Positions 1-8,418 of a stretch of 25,194 nucleotides of DNA are shown here, piece after piece. Position 1 is the first letter of the stretch; each line of letters begins with the position of its first letter. Below the pieces are notes generated by a model. The model searched no databases, was not told where the DNA came from, and worked only from the letters and a program-made list of their open reading frames with translations. This stretch comes from a bacterium UBP14_UBA6098 (lineage in GTDB: Bacteria; UBP14; UBA6098), in NCBI GenBank assembly GCA_002428525.1, contig DIWU01000023.1:1-25194 (forward strand), in the 5' to 3' direction. A program made the position numbers and the translations under genes.

Positions 1-203
1 ACAATAACGAACGGGACGGCGCAAGCCCCTCCCCTACGACCCGCGAATTCCTCTGGTCGCCCGACGAATCCCTCGGCTCAGGGGTCTATCTCGTCGTCCG
101 CGCGCGGGTCGACTCCCGGTCGCTGAGCGGTGGTTACCGAGCGGAGCCGAGGCAAGCCGAAGCGACCGGCGCGGCGACGAAACGAATCGTGTATTTAAAA
201 TGA
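1..203 (+). CDS. C-terminal end of a secreted/surface protein with FlgD-like or T9SS-like sorting domain (partial)
   Basis: An open frame enters from the left edge (codons in phase with position 3) and stops at TGA 201-203. The last ~65 residues contain EFLWSPDESLGSGVYLVVRA and end in ATKRIVYLK. This matches the family pattern of C-terminal FlgD-Ig/type A sorting domains: W-x-D, then SGVYxVxxR, then a short Lys/Arg tail. Such tails direct export and surface attachment in FCB-group bacteria. The start and catalytic part lie outside the window. Between VVRARV and ATKRIVYLK the chain is interrupted by about 20 unusual residues encoded by a palindromic REP-like sequence (116-169), which stays in frame. 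The family call rests on the short tail only. Confidence 0.6.
   Translation, partial: NNERDGASPSPTTREFLWSPDESLGSGVYLVVRARVDSRSLSGGYRAEPRQAEATGAATKRIVYLK
116..169. repeat. REP-like palindrome inside the coding tail of the first gene
   Basis: A perfect 9-bp inverted repeat, CCGGTCGCT (116-124) and AGCGACCGG (161-169), encloses GAGCGG and CGAGCGGAGCCGAGGC repeats. This resembles the TGAGCGGAGTCGAAGCGACC-type REP sequences known from many genomes. It lies within the open frame and adds residues without breaking it. Confidence 0.55.
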
Positions 204-265
204 TCTGTGGGTATGGCATCGATTTAACCCCTTTTCACGAGAAGGGTTTGCCGATATCAATCCCT

Positions 266-271
266 TATAAT
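266..271 (+). promoter_or_regulatory. Possible -10 element upstream of the porin gene
   Basis: A perfect TATAAT stands 130 bases before the porin ATG. No convincing -35 is seen at 16-18 bases upstream. An imperfect hairpin with arms AACCCCTT and AAGGGTT (about 225-248) lies just before it and could end the preceding transcript, but it has no T-tract. Weak evidence. Confidence 0.3.
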
Positions 272-401
272 TACAATCGTCTATGCCGACGAAACGGATC
301 GCATTTCTCAAATCGGTCGTTTGCGGCACGAGGAAAAAACCGCTTGCGAAATACTATCCGATGTGTTTATTTATAAAAAATATTTCAGCGAAAGGATCGA
401 G

Positions 402-1397
402 ATGAAAAGGATGTTCCTGATAGGCCTTATCGGCATGTGTTTCACACTTTCGGCGCAAAAGAACTCCACATTGAATTGGTTCGGGTATATTCAAAGCGCT
501 TACAAATACGATATTGTCGAGGAGGGCGATAATTCGGGTCAATTCGATCTTCTGCTGACATGCCTCGGGCTTCAGGCCGATATAAACAAGTATTCGCAGG
601 TATTTCTCTTCATTTATGGCGATTATCCGGCGGTCAGCGGAGTGGCCGACTCGAACGAATTTTCGATGCGTGAATACTTCGGCGTTCTCGACGCGGAGGT
701 TAGGTTCAAGCCGGTCAAGAATTTACAGCTGACCTTCGGCCAGTTCATCACGCCCTTCGCGCAGGAACATTTCAAATCCTCCTCGAAAACCGAGTTCATC
801 AGCAGAGGCTTTGTTGTCGCGAATTCGCCGAGCTATCGCGATCTCGGCGCGAATATCAGCTATAAGAATTCGATGGCTACCATCTATGGCTCGGTGACGA
901 ACGGTAGCGGGATGAACACCTTCGACAACAACAAGTTCAAAAACTTCTCGGCTTGGGCAGAAGTGAAGCCCTTCGAGGGTTTTGCGGTGATGGGCGGGGC
1001 GCATCTGGGCAAGGACAACCTCGCGAACGATCTTGCTCAAGATGTCAAATACTACAGTGGCGGGCTTTCCTACACAAAGGGCGGGTTGGCGTTGGCCTCG
1101 GAGGCCTCGATTAAGGACTACCTCGACGAATCGACGACCGCGCTCTACGCTTACGGCCTCTACGATATTCCCGTCGAGACCGAGCTTCTCAAGTGGGTCA
1201 CTCCCGCGGTCCGGTTCGATATGCTCGATGCTCCGGGCGAGGACAACCGCCGCGACAGGGTCACATTCGGAGTGTCGCTCGGATTCGATAAGAACAAATG
1301 GCTCAGCATGTTACGTGTCAACTACGAGCTTGTCGAGCTTCAAAACGGTTCCGCGCCGGATAACTTGGTCGTCCTGTTCCAGATGCGCTTCGATTAA
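402..1397 (+). CDS. Outer-membrane porin, phosphate-selective porin O/P-like
   Basis: The product is a 331-residue predicted beta-barrel. I chose the ATG at 402 because it follows AAAGG and opens a classic signal peptide (MKRMFLIGLIGMCFTLSAQ), whereas the longer open frame from 321 would bury that peptide. The mature part has alternating amphipathic strands rich in Tyr/Phe/Gly. It carries OprP/OprO-like features: an N-terminal LNWFGYIQSAY strand, REYFGVLDAEVRFKP, and LQLTFGQFITPFAQE, the GQ-x-PF turn typical of this family. It ends in an aromatic/charged terminal strand, VVLFQMRFD, with Phe next to last. Function is inferred as passive uptake across the outer membrane; the substrate cannot be read from sequence. 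It converges with the radical SAM gene, and the two stop codons overlap by 4 bases, so no room is left for a shared terminator. Confidence 0.7.
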   Translation: MKRMFLIGLIGMCFTLSAQKNSTLNWFGYIQSAYKYDIVEEGDNSGQFDLLLTCLGLQADINKYSQVFLFIYGDYPAVSGVADSNEFSMREYFGVLDAEVRFKPVKNLQLTFGQFITPFAQEHFKSSSKTEFISRGFVVANSPSYRDLGANISYKNSMATIYGSVTNGSGMNTFDNNKFKNFSAWAEVKPFEGFAVMGGAHLGKDNLANDLAQDVKYYSGGLSYTKGGLALASEASIKDYLDESTTALYAYGLYDIPVETELLKWVTPAVRFDMLDAPGEDNRRDRVTFGVSLGFDKNKWLSMLRVNYELVELQNGSAPDNLVVLFQMRFD

Positions 1398-2368
1398 TAC
1401 TGCAGTGTTTCGCCGGCCGGTTTCGGGATTTCGTTGATATTGTAGGTGTAGCCGCCCTCCAGCGCCTTTTGCTCGCTGAGATATTTTGCGATGAATTGCC
1501 CGCAGTTGCTTCCGATGAAGTTCTCCTCGAGGTTTCCGATACTGAGGATCACCTCGTAACCGGCCTCGCGGATCTCCGTGATCGTTTTTTGGGAGGCGGT
1601 TTCGTCCTTCGGATCGACGAAGGTCGTCAGGGCGTTGCTGACCGCCGAATAGGTCGGGTTAATCGGCGTAATTTTTATCAGAAACAAATCAGGATCGAAG
1701 AATCTGCGAAGCACTGCGGGGTCTAACTCAGAGCCGCGTGCGAGGGCGAAATTCAATGTCACCTTGCGATCGGCGATTCCATGAAAACGAGAAGCATAGT
1801 CCGCTATCTCGGAAAAGCCCCATTTTTTGATAGGTATTAGTCGATCGCGCTCGGCCTCGCAGGTCGTGTGAATGGAGAATTGAAGCTGGAAATTCCCGCG
1901 GTTGTATAGGCGATTTTTGATCTCGAGCATACGCTCGAAGAACCCCTGCGAACAAGACGGTGCAACAGTAGAGATAGTAGGCATAAGGCCCGGCGCGAGA
2001 TAGCGCGTCGGGAGTATCTCCAAAACCTCGAGGACTGCCCGGTTGAAGGCCGGCTCGCCGACCCTCGCAAACTGTATCTTGAATTTTTCGACCGGGATCT
2101 CGCGGTTTGGGTATCTGCGGTCGATAACGAAGTCTATCTGCGAGAGGATCTCCTCCTTCGAGAGTTTGCCGCGATAGAAGCCGCCGGCGTCGCAGATCGG
2201 GCATCCGACAGGGCAACCGTGAAGCGACGAGACGATGATCACCCATTTTTTTTCGCGCGGAATCGGCGGCTGAACCGATTCGACGAACTCGACGATCTCG
2301 CCCGTGTATGTCCGTGCGAGATAAACGATAGCGTGGTTTTCGCTTCCTGCACCGGCGAAGACCTTCAT
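1394..2368 (-). CDS. RlmN/Cfr-like radical SAM enzyme
   Basis: A 324-residue radical SAM protein. The Fe-S motif CxxxCxxC is at Cys52, Cys56 and Cys59 within VSSLHGCPVGCPIC, and a GEP motif follows. The pattern VSSxxGCxxxCxxC, and near the end SNCGQF with Cys289, align with RlmN (SSQVGC and AACGQL), the 23S rRNA/tRNA A2 methylating enzyme. In E. coli RlmN the Cys seven residues before the cluster is the resolving Cys118; here that place is Ile45. The N-terminal accessory domain of RlmN is also absent (324 versus about 384 residues). So the methyl-carrier Cys seems kept but the resolving Cys lost, and the reaction may differ. The start ATG overlaps the stop of the upstream flavoprotein (ATGA), implying translational coupling. 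Confidence 0.7.
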   Translation of the reverse strand: MKVFAGAGSENHAIVYLARTYTGEIVEFVESVQPPIPREKKWVIIVSSLHGCPVGCPICDAGGFYRGKLSKEEILSQIDFVIDRRYPNREIPVEKFKIQFARVGEPAFNRAVLEVLEILPTRYLAPGLMPTISTVAPSCSQGFFERMLEIKNRLYNRGNFQLQFSIHTTCEAERDRLIPIKKWGFSEIADYASRFHGIADRKVTLNFALARGSELDPAVLRRFFDPDLFLIKITPINPTYSAVSNALTTFVDPKDETASQKTITEIREAGYEVILSIGNLEENFIGSNCGQFIAKYLSEQKALEGGYTYNINEIPKPAGETLQY

Positions 2369-3258
2369 TTAACCTCCAAAAGTCTGTGTGCGATACGCAT
2401 CGCGACGGCAACGCCGTCACCGAATGCGATTGCGGTCTGTCGAAAGCGGTCGCGGGCGACATCTCCGGCAAAATAAAGACGGCCGGCCGCTGTCAGGCCT
2501 GCGCTTTGAGCCGCTAAGCCCCTCGACAGAAAGTCCAATCTCGGCCTTCGCCCGATTGCGAAGATCAGGTAATCGACCTCAAGCTCGAGTTCAACGCCCT
2601 CTTTTTCGCATACTATCGATAGCTTTTCGTCTTCTCCGAGTTGGATTGTCGAGATTGCCGTGTTCAAACGAATGTCTATATTAGGCAAAGACTTAGCGCG
2701 GTCGAGGAGGATCTGCAGAGCCTTGAAGGCCCCGCCTCGGTTCAAAACCATCGCGCGGTTTTTTTTCGCTAAATTGAGGGCATAGTCGAGGGCGGAATCG
2801 CCGGCGCCGACAATTGCGATTGTTTTTCCCTCGATCTCAACGATAGGTGCGACCTCTGTGAAAACCGTAGCACTGGCCTCCTCGGGGATAGCGATGTTCT
2901 CGGGGAGTTTTCCCGCCGTGCCCGAGGCAACGACCAAGGTTCCCGCAGTTGTAGTTCCTGTTTCAGTCTGAATCTCGAAGGCATCATCGTGGAAATTCGC
3001 CAGCAGGACCCTCTCGCGGCGAAGCTCGGGGTCATACTCGAAGAACTGCCGCTCCAAAATCGCAACCAGCTCTTTTCCCGAGATGCCCTCGGGGAAGCCT
3101 GCCATGTTCTCGATGAGGTTGGCATTACAGAGAAGCCCGCCGATAGGGCCGGCCTCGAACACAAGCGGTCTATGGCCATAGCGCCGAAGCTGTATCGCTG
3201 TGGCGATTCCCGCCGGGCCGGCGCCGATTATCGCGATTTCGCGGTATTGTCCCCTCAC
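2365..3258 (-). CDS. Thioredoxin-reductase-like NAD(P)/FAD oxidoreductase without the redox CxxC
   Basis: A 297-residue two-dinucleotide-binding flavoprotein. The N-terminal FAD site is IAIIGAGPAG (residues 8-17). The second GxGxxA site, IAIVGAGDSALDYA, comes near residue 150. A GDVARD...QTAIAFGDG segment closes the FAD domain as in thioredoxin reductases and YpdA/ferredoxin-NADP reductases. The active-site CATC that normally precedes the NADPH domain is missing (the aligned stretch reads VFTEVAPIVEIEGK), so it probably does not reduce thioredoxin through an internal disulfide. Start codon is GTG with a modest GCAGG ribosome site. It is coupled through ATGA to the radical SAM gene, so an obvious inference is that it supplies electrons to that enzyme. 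Confidence 0.75.
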   Translation of the reverse strand: MRGQYREIAIIGAGPAGIATAIQLRRYGHRPLVFEAGPIGGLLCNANLIENMAGFPEGISGKELVAILERQFFEYDPELRRERVLLANFHDDAFEIQTETGTTTAGTLVVASGTAGKLPENIAIPEEASATVFTEVAPIVEIEGKTIAIVGAGDSALDYALNLAKKNRAMVLNRGGAFKALQILLDRAKSLPNIDIRLNTAISTIQLGEDEKLSIVCEKEGVELELEVDYLIFAIGRRPRLDFLSRGLAAQSAGLTAAGRLYFAGDVARDRFRQTAIAFGDGVAVAMRIAHRLLEVK

Positions 3259-3288
3259 TGAGCCTGCTTTTTGTGTCGAAGTCTGTCA

Positions 3289-3302
3289 TCTCGATTTCGA
3301 GA
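3289..3302. promoter_or_regulatory. 14-bp palindrome upstream of the flavoprotein-radical SAM pair
   Basis: TCTCGA-TT-TCGAGA is a perfect 6-bp inverted repeat about 30 bases before the GTG start. A TATAAT-like sequence on the minus strand lies farther upstream (about 3348-3358). It could be an operator; the evidence is symmetry and position only. Confidence 0.3.
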
Positions 3303-3379
3303 ATACTAAGTCCACAATATTGCGAAACCGGAGAGAAAATTCAAGACAATTATAATATTTGCGCGATTTTGCCGAGGGG

Positions 3380-4321
3380 TTAATACTCCGGCGAGGAGAC
3401 TGTCGTGATAGTCTCGTAAGCGATGAGCCTGTTTCTCGTCCATCCGGCCGAGACCAAGCGTATCAGAACCAACCGCGACGAGGCCGAGCCGGTGATCGCT
3501 ATCTCCAGCCCGCCCGGAGAATCGCCGCTTTGGCCCGCAAAACAGGGAACCTCGATCGGAAGCGGATAGTCCGTGGATTTATTGAACGCCACACCCAAAG
3601 CGACATTGATGCTCGTGATGAGGATCATCGTGCTGTTTGTGTGGAAGTTAATCGATGCAGGGCTTGTGAAACTTCCAATCGAGTAAAAGGCCTTAGTCGG
3701 ATCGGATTCGGCGGTGTCCCAGCAATGACTGACCTTCACCTGATTTATCAGTGCCGATTTGATCTGTGTCAGATTGTGAAGCGTCGAATCGCTCCAAATG
3801 TGCTTTAAATCCCAGAAGTCGGCGAAGGTCTCGCTTTCCCATCGGACGAGTCGGACAGAGTATGGATAGGGCCTCGAACTATGAGTAGAGTCCGGGCTCA
3901 GGTAGTAGATTATAAAGCGATAAAGATTGATATCGTAGGTCTTGCCGCCGGCGGTGATCGTGGCGCTGTTCTCGATCTTCGCGAAGAATAGGCGGTTCCC
4001 GAATATACTCCTGTCGAATTTCGGCGAATCGGGGTTGACTACTCCGACCGGCGCTATCTTCGGATCGACACACCAGCCCACAGGCGGGGGAATGCTGTCC
4101 CAAGGGATGAGGTTGAGGTATCCTGTTCCCCTCGGGAAAAAGCGCTTGGCGCGGATGAGGTTGCGGTCGATGTTGCGGATCGCGTGTTGGGACTGTTCTT
4201 TGAGGTCTTCCATGAGCATCTGTTCGTAGTTGATCCTGTTGAAGGTGTTCACGAGAGAGAAGACCATCGCGGAAAGAACGGACAGAAGGACAAGCGAGAT
4301 GGATATCTCGGCGAGGGTCAT
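3380..4321 (-). CDS. Prepilin-type minor pseudopilin (PulJ-like), probable true start upstream at 4357
   Basis: From the first ATG the protein is 313 residues. It opens MTLAEISISLVLLSVLSAMVFSL, the hydrophobic N-terminal helix of type IV pilins/type II secretion pseudopilins with Glu at +5. Processing requires a leader ending in Gly. In-frame codons before this ATG encode ENSSKIKRIRG, a textbook leader, yet they contain no ATG, GTG or TTG back to the stop of the upstream prepilin at 4367-4369. The globular part has no recognised domain; four dispersed Cys are seen. It follows the giant prepilin in the same frame, 48 bases downstream, and is the last gene of the three-gene pilin operon. Prepilin call is firm; partners and secretion or pilus role are inferred. 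Confidence 0.75.
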   Translation of the reverse strand: MTLAEISISLVLLSVLSAMVFSLVNTFNRINYEQMLMEDLKEQSQHAIRNIDRNLIRAKRFFPRGTGYLNLIPWDSIPPPVGWCVDPKIAPVGVVNPDSPKFDRSIFGNRLFFAKIENSATITAGGKTYDINLYRFIIYYLSPDSTHSSRPYPYSVRLVRWESETFADFWDLKHIWSDSTLHNLTQIKSALINQVKVSHCWDTAESDPTKAFYSIGSFTSPASINFHTNSTMILITSINVALGVAFNKSTDYPLPIEVPCFAGQSGDSPGGLEIAITGSASSRLVLIRLVSAGWTRNRLIAYETITTVSSPEY

Positions 4322-4369
4322 GCCCCGGATTCGCTTTATTTTGCTCGAGTTTTCGATGTCAAATCCTTA
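4322..4369 (-). promoter_or_regulatory. Translation-initiation region with probable ATC start and stop-overlapping SD
   Basis: On the minus strand the stop TAA of the upstream prepilin is followed by GGA, giving the ribosome site TAAGGA (4364-4369). Six bases later comes ATC (4355-4357) and then the codons for ENSSKIKRIRG that join the prepilin motif MTLAEI. The upstream prepilin has the related leader SKIGRKRGIRG before MTILEV. SD spacing and leader conservation support ATC as initiator; a sequencing error or stop readthrough is the alternative. Confidence 0.5.
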
Positions 4370-7300
4370 TGCGTTATTCAGAACGAGCACTCTGATCTGA
4401 TGATAGGAGTAATGCGTAATAATATTTTTCCGGAAGCACTCGACGCGAAGGATATAGGCTCCCTCTTTTGAAAATGTGAGAGAAATCGGCGGTGCGGTTA
4501 TCGAGTGATCCAAATCCGGGCGCTCGCCGGTGGCGGTCGGCGTGTTGTCGCTTTTGTAAAACCAATGTCGGCCGCCGTCGGGAGTGTATTTAACTGTATA
4601 AATAAGCTCGTCGGTTTCCTGAAATCCCGATGGATAGGTATGCGAATAGGACAGCCCATCCCAGCGCGACCATTCGACTTCCCAATTGAGAGTGAAGGTG
4701 GGCTTAACAGCGGAATTCGGGTCGGGCTGAATGATCTCGAGCCTCGGGAGCTGGTGGATTCGGCTCGATGCGGCCTTCGAGGGGTGCCCCTCGTCGAGGA
4801 AGGCCTGCGTCATCGAGGCGATACCGAACATGACGATCCAGCTGGCGCCCTGATCCTTCGAGGGGGAGAGGCCGTTGAGGAGGTAATGCCCGCAATGGCC
4901 GGCGAGGTCGGCCTGAGAGCTTGGCGGAAAGAGGTTTAAAATAGCGCTGGCCTTGTTTGTGCCGTAGGTATAGTAGATATTGCCGAATTCGGATTCGCAC
5001 CGGAGATTTTGATAATAGGAGTCCGTCCATTCATCAGGCCAGCCGTGAATCGGGCTTGTAGAGTTATTCACGAAGGGCCTCGCGGAGAGCATTGTGCTCG
5101 AAAGAGGGATTTTGAACCTCGTCGCGAGGCTCTCGCCGACCGTTGTGATGTTCGATTGGTCGGTGTAGGAATAATGGAAATGCGTGAAGCTGGTCTTGCT
5201 CGAAGCGGCCGTCCCCTTCGGGACAGCATTGAAGAAGGTGACGCATCCCAGACCCTGAGTTCTCTTGACGCGGTCTTCGTCGGAGCTGAGATCTCCGCCC
5301 CAATCGGCCTGCGAGAAGGGTATCCGGTAATAGTCAACATTGCTGAGGTTGCCGTCGGCTACCCAGCTGTTCCAGTAGGTGTCGGGGAAGATCTCTCCGA
5401 GCCACGGGAAGCATTTCCATGTGCCGTCTTTTGCGGCGGGTAGCCGCGATCTTTCAAAGGCTGTGGTGATCTCGTCGATCTTGTTCGAGGGCGAGGCCTC
5501 GGTTTTCCATGAGGAGGTTTCCATGGGGATTCCGCTTGTGTATTCGGCGTGGTTCGCCTCGTCGCCGCCGATCTCCTGTCCGAGGCCGAAGTAGTAGTTC
5601 GAGTGGCCGGTCATGGAGTTCCAGATCGCGTCGGCGCTGATAATCGCGTGGCGAAGCATCATCATAGCCTTCGGAAGATCGACATCGATTCGTTGCGACT
5701 CGCCCTTCCAGAGCTTGTTGTAGGACTTTGTGAAGCCGCCGTAACCGGAAAGGGCCTTGGTGTTGAAGAACCAGTTATAGCCGTGGGCGGTTTTGATATC
5801 GGAGTAGGGCATATGCCGCGGGTCGCCGACTGTTTGAAGCTGTTCGCAAACAGGCGGCGGGATAGAGCGCCAAACGAAGTTCAGCGAGCGGTTATAAACC
5901 GGTGTTCCGAAATCCGACTTCGGGCCGATGAAGGTGTAGTAATGGGCAACAGTCGTATCGGGGAAACCCGCGTCGGGGAACTCGACTATCCATCGCGCGG
6001 TGTTTTTCGGCGCGGCTTGAGTGGCATTTGTGAGATCCTGCGAGAAGTCGTTCGCGGCCTCGACAGGGCATGGGATATACTCGAGGCCATAGAGCCGATA
6101 TGCCGCATCCAAACCTCCGGGGCCGAGGTTCAGCGCGGTCGTGTCGTAGGCGAACTCGATTTGGACGCAGTTTTCGGAGCAACTGTTGATATTTGAGGAG
6201 GGCACGACCGTGAATTGTATCGCTTTATTTGAAACCCAGCGTTCGAGGTCGGTTTTCGACAGGGTGATCTCCTCGGCCGGCGAGGGAAGCCAACCTGCTT
6301 GACAGTCTGTTAGCGAGTAATTCAGGACATTGCCGAGAAGTTCGCCGTCGGCGTAAACCTTGTAATACTCATTCGAAGAGCTGATATCGCCCTTTGCTTG
6401 AATCCTCAAAACACCGTCGTCCTTGACTCCGCGCGGGAGGCTTGTGAAATTGAAAACGAAATTCCCCGGGGTCGAGACGCTCTGGCAATAGGAATCACTC
6501 AATTGTATATCGTAGGTTCGTGCGAATTGCGGGATGATTTTCAGCTCGTCGAGGTTGATATGTTGGTAATCTCCGCTACTCCACTCGATTTTTACTTCCG
6601 TTATATCGGTAGTGAGATAGGCTGTCGAAGAGACTTCACCCCATGTGTCCCAATTGGCGAGCGAGGGTAAAACATGCGAGGTCAAACTTTGCCATGAGCC
6701 AAATCTCTTAACCCAGATCGTGCGCCTTGCATTGGAACCCATAGCGTTGCCGTAACGGGTTACAATTTCGTAATCGCCTTCCTCTTCCGGCGACCACGCC
6801 CACGAAACGCCCCTTCCCGAAGAGCTGAACTGATCGACAAAGCCGGTGCCGTTGTAACCTGTATGGTCCGGGGGGTAGGAGGTGCCTTCCTTGCGAGCTT
6901 TTGTTCCGCCGATGAGTGTTCCATCCTCGGCGTGGAGCGTTGCGATCCAAGACCCGGAGCCCGAGGAGCCGGAGACGGGATTCCACGGCGCCCGGGAGGG
7001 TGTGTCGTAAAGCTCGATAAGTGTCCCCGGAACCGAATTTAACGAGGTGTAGGTCATATCATAGTGCAAGGACGAATCGGCATTGCGCCAACCGTAGCCC
7101 ATAGTATCGCAACCCTCGCATTTATAAATCGTATAGCCCGATCCGGTCAGGTTCACTCCGGGATAGAATAGGCATATCGTATCCACCGCCGAGCTTGCGG
7201 GGAATGAATCGGGATCGGTGTAGTAGGCGTAAACTCGAAAGCGGACATTCTCGCCGGTGACATAATAGAGCTTCTCCGGATGCGAGACTACGCGAAGGCG

Positions 7301-8416
7301 CGGCCGGTTTTGCGGGGATTTCGCCGGATCGGAGTAATTTCGTGTCGGCGGCAGGGGTAGCAGTTCGCCGTGGAGGTTGAATATTAGGACGTTTTTGTAG
7401 TTCTCGGGGTTGTCATACATATCCTGCAAGAAATGCGGAAGCGAGGGGTTCGGAGCGGTATATCCCGAGGATTTGTATTGGGTTGTCATCGCGTTGTAAA
7501 GGCTGATTTCTTCGGGGTATCGGACTGCGTGGTTATAATAATCCGCGAGGGGATAGGGGTAAACTCCGTTGTCCTGCTTGGTTCCATCGACGGTTTTGTT
7601 GGCGTTGACATCCTTTGGGGAGTAGTAGTAAAACCCGTCCTCTCCGACTATCGCCGAGGGGAAGATATAGGCATAGGGAAGCGCGCCGGAGGCCGTTGCG
7701 TCTTTGGCGTTATTGAAGTATGGGGAATAATAGGGGTCTCTGCCGAAGCCGTTTCGGGTTATCCAATGCACCCGGTATTCGAGGCCGGGATTTCGAGCCT
7801 GCACTTGGTTCATCGCCTCGTGCATCATCGGCTTCATAACCGACATATCGACCCACCATCCGGGCGTGCTTTCGACTGCGATAGCATAGACATCGTAAAC
7901 ATGGGAGGGGGGGAAGATATCACCCGCGGTTTTGAGGAGCTTGGTGAGTTGTGCGAGCATGTCGCCGGCTTGGCCGGGATTCTCCTTGTCGTTGAAATAC
8001 ACGCGGACACTGACTATTCTCGCCCTCGGCTCTTGGATAATCGGGATGATGTCGATCATCCGCAGATACTTCCAGTTGCCGTTGCTGTCTTTAATATTGC
8101 CGGAGAGGAAGTTGCCGGGGAGTGTGATTGTTGTGTCGGCGGTTAGGACCGCGGAAGGTGAGATATCTTTGAAGCGGTCCAGTTCTATTACATCCTCTCC
8201 GGCGAGGCTGTAGGCTGTGATCTCTTCGATCATTTGATTACATTTTTCAAGGGCGAAGGCCCGTGCGCGGTTTCGGTTGATAAGCTTAAGCGAATTGATA
8301 AGCAGGCCGGTGATCGCGGAGGCAATAGTCAGGACTATCGTGGACATGACCATCACCTCGAGGATTGTCATCCCCCGGATTCCCCTTTTGCGGCCGATTT
8401 TGCTTTGCATCATCAT
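4367..8416 (-). CDS. Giant prepilin-anchored protein with CBM35/CBM6-like domain
   Basis: 1349 residues from the ATG at 8416, the first of three tandem ATGs, two bases after the stop of the preceding gene. The leader MMMQSKIGRKRGIRG is followed by MTILEVMVMSTIVLTIASAI, a prepilin peptidase site (Gly -1, Glu +5) and transmembrane/pilin helix. A very large exported portion follows. Residues about 490-625 read as a carbohydrate-binding module of the CBM35/CBM6 type: HAEDGTLIGG, then TGYNGTGFVDQF, EGDYEIVTRYGN, SWQSL, WDTWGEV, ending NLDELKI. Further beta-rich segments flank it, with Cys pairs (YCQ...DCQAG; SCSENC) and a late Trp/Tyr-rich section of unknown fold. Typical minor pseudopilins are 150-350 residues, so this is exceptional. 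I infer a cell-surface, sugar-binding tip component. Catalytic residues cannot be assigned. Confidence 0.75.
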   Translation of the reverse strand: MMMQSKIGRKRGIRGMTILEVMVMSTIVLTIASAITGLLINSLKLINRNRARAFALEKCNQMIEEITAYSLAGEDVIELDRFKDISPSAVLTADTTITLPGNFLSGNIKDSNGNWKYLRMIDIIPIIQEPRARIVSVRVYFNDKENPGQAGDMLAQLTKLLKTAGDIFPPSHVYDVYAIAVESTPGWWVDMSVMKPMMHEAMNQVQARNPGLEYRVHWITRNGFGRDPYYSPYFNNAKDATASGALPYAYIFPSAIVGEDGFYYYSPKDVNANKTVDGTKQDNGVYPYPLADYYNHAVRYPEEISLYNAMTTQYKSSGYTAPNPSLPHFLQDMYDNPENYKNVLIFNLHGELLPLPPTRNYSDPAKSPQNRPRLRVVSHPEKLYYVTGENVRFRVYAYYTDPDSFPASSAVDTICLFYPGVNLTGSGYTIYKCEGCDTMGYGWRNADSSLHYDMTYTSLNSVPGTLIELYDTPSRAPWNPVSGSSGSGSWIATLHAEDGTLIGGTKARKEGTSYPPDHTGYNGTGFVDQFSSSGRGVSWAWSPEEEGDYEIVTRYGNAMGSNARRTIWVKRFGSWQSLTSHVLPSLANWDTWGEVSSTAYLTTDITEVKIEWSSGDYQHINLDELKIIPQFARTYDIQLSDSYCQSVSTPGNFVFNFTSLPRGVKDDGVLRIQAKGDISSSNEYYKVYADGELLGNVLNYSLTDCQAGWLPSPAEEITLSKTDLERWVSNKAIQFTVVPSSNINSCSENCVQIEFAYDTTALNLGPGGLDAAYRLYGLEYIPCPVEAANDFSQDLTNATQAAPKNTARWIVEFPDAGFPDTTVAHYYTFIGPKSDFGTPVYNRSLNFVWRSIPPPVCEQLQTVGDPRHMPYSDIKTAHGYNWFFNTKALSGYGGFTKSYNKLWKGESQRIDVDLPKAMMMLRHAIISADAIWNSMTGHSNYYFGLGQEIGGDEANHAEYTSGIPMETSSWKTEASPSNKIDEITTAFERSRLPAAKDGTWKCFPWLGEIFPDTYWNSWVADGNLSNVDYYRIPFSQADWGGDLSSDEDRVKRTQGLGCVTFFNAVPKGTAASSKTSFTHFHYSYTDQSNITTVGESLATRFKIPLSSTMLSARPFVNNSTSPIHGWPDEWTDSYYQNLRCESEFGNIYYTYGTNKASAILNLFPPSSQADLAGHCGHYLLNGLSPSKDQGASWIVMFGIASMTQAFLDEGHPSKAASSRIHQLPRLEIIQPDPNSAVKPTFTLNWEVEWSRWDGLSYSHTYPSGFQETDELIYTVKYTPDGGRHWFYKSDNTPTATGERPDLDHSITAPPISLTFSKEGAYILRVECFRKNIITHYSYHQIRVLVLNNA

Positions 8417-8418
8417 AA

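Noticed and set aside
34..219. Minus-strand Arg-rich open frame at the left edge
   Set aside because: Shadow of the plus-strand sorting domain and its REP palindrome.
5549..6196. Plus-strand 215-residue open frame inside the giant prepilin gene
   Set aside because: Antisense shadow of a gene with clear domains; composition gives Val/Gly/Glu-rich peptide without recognisable fold.
7433..8146. Plus-strand 237-residue open frame
   Set aside because: Antisense to the prepilin N-terminal part; low-complexity Val/Gly-rich translation and no ribosome site.
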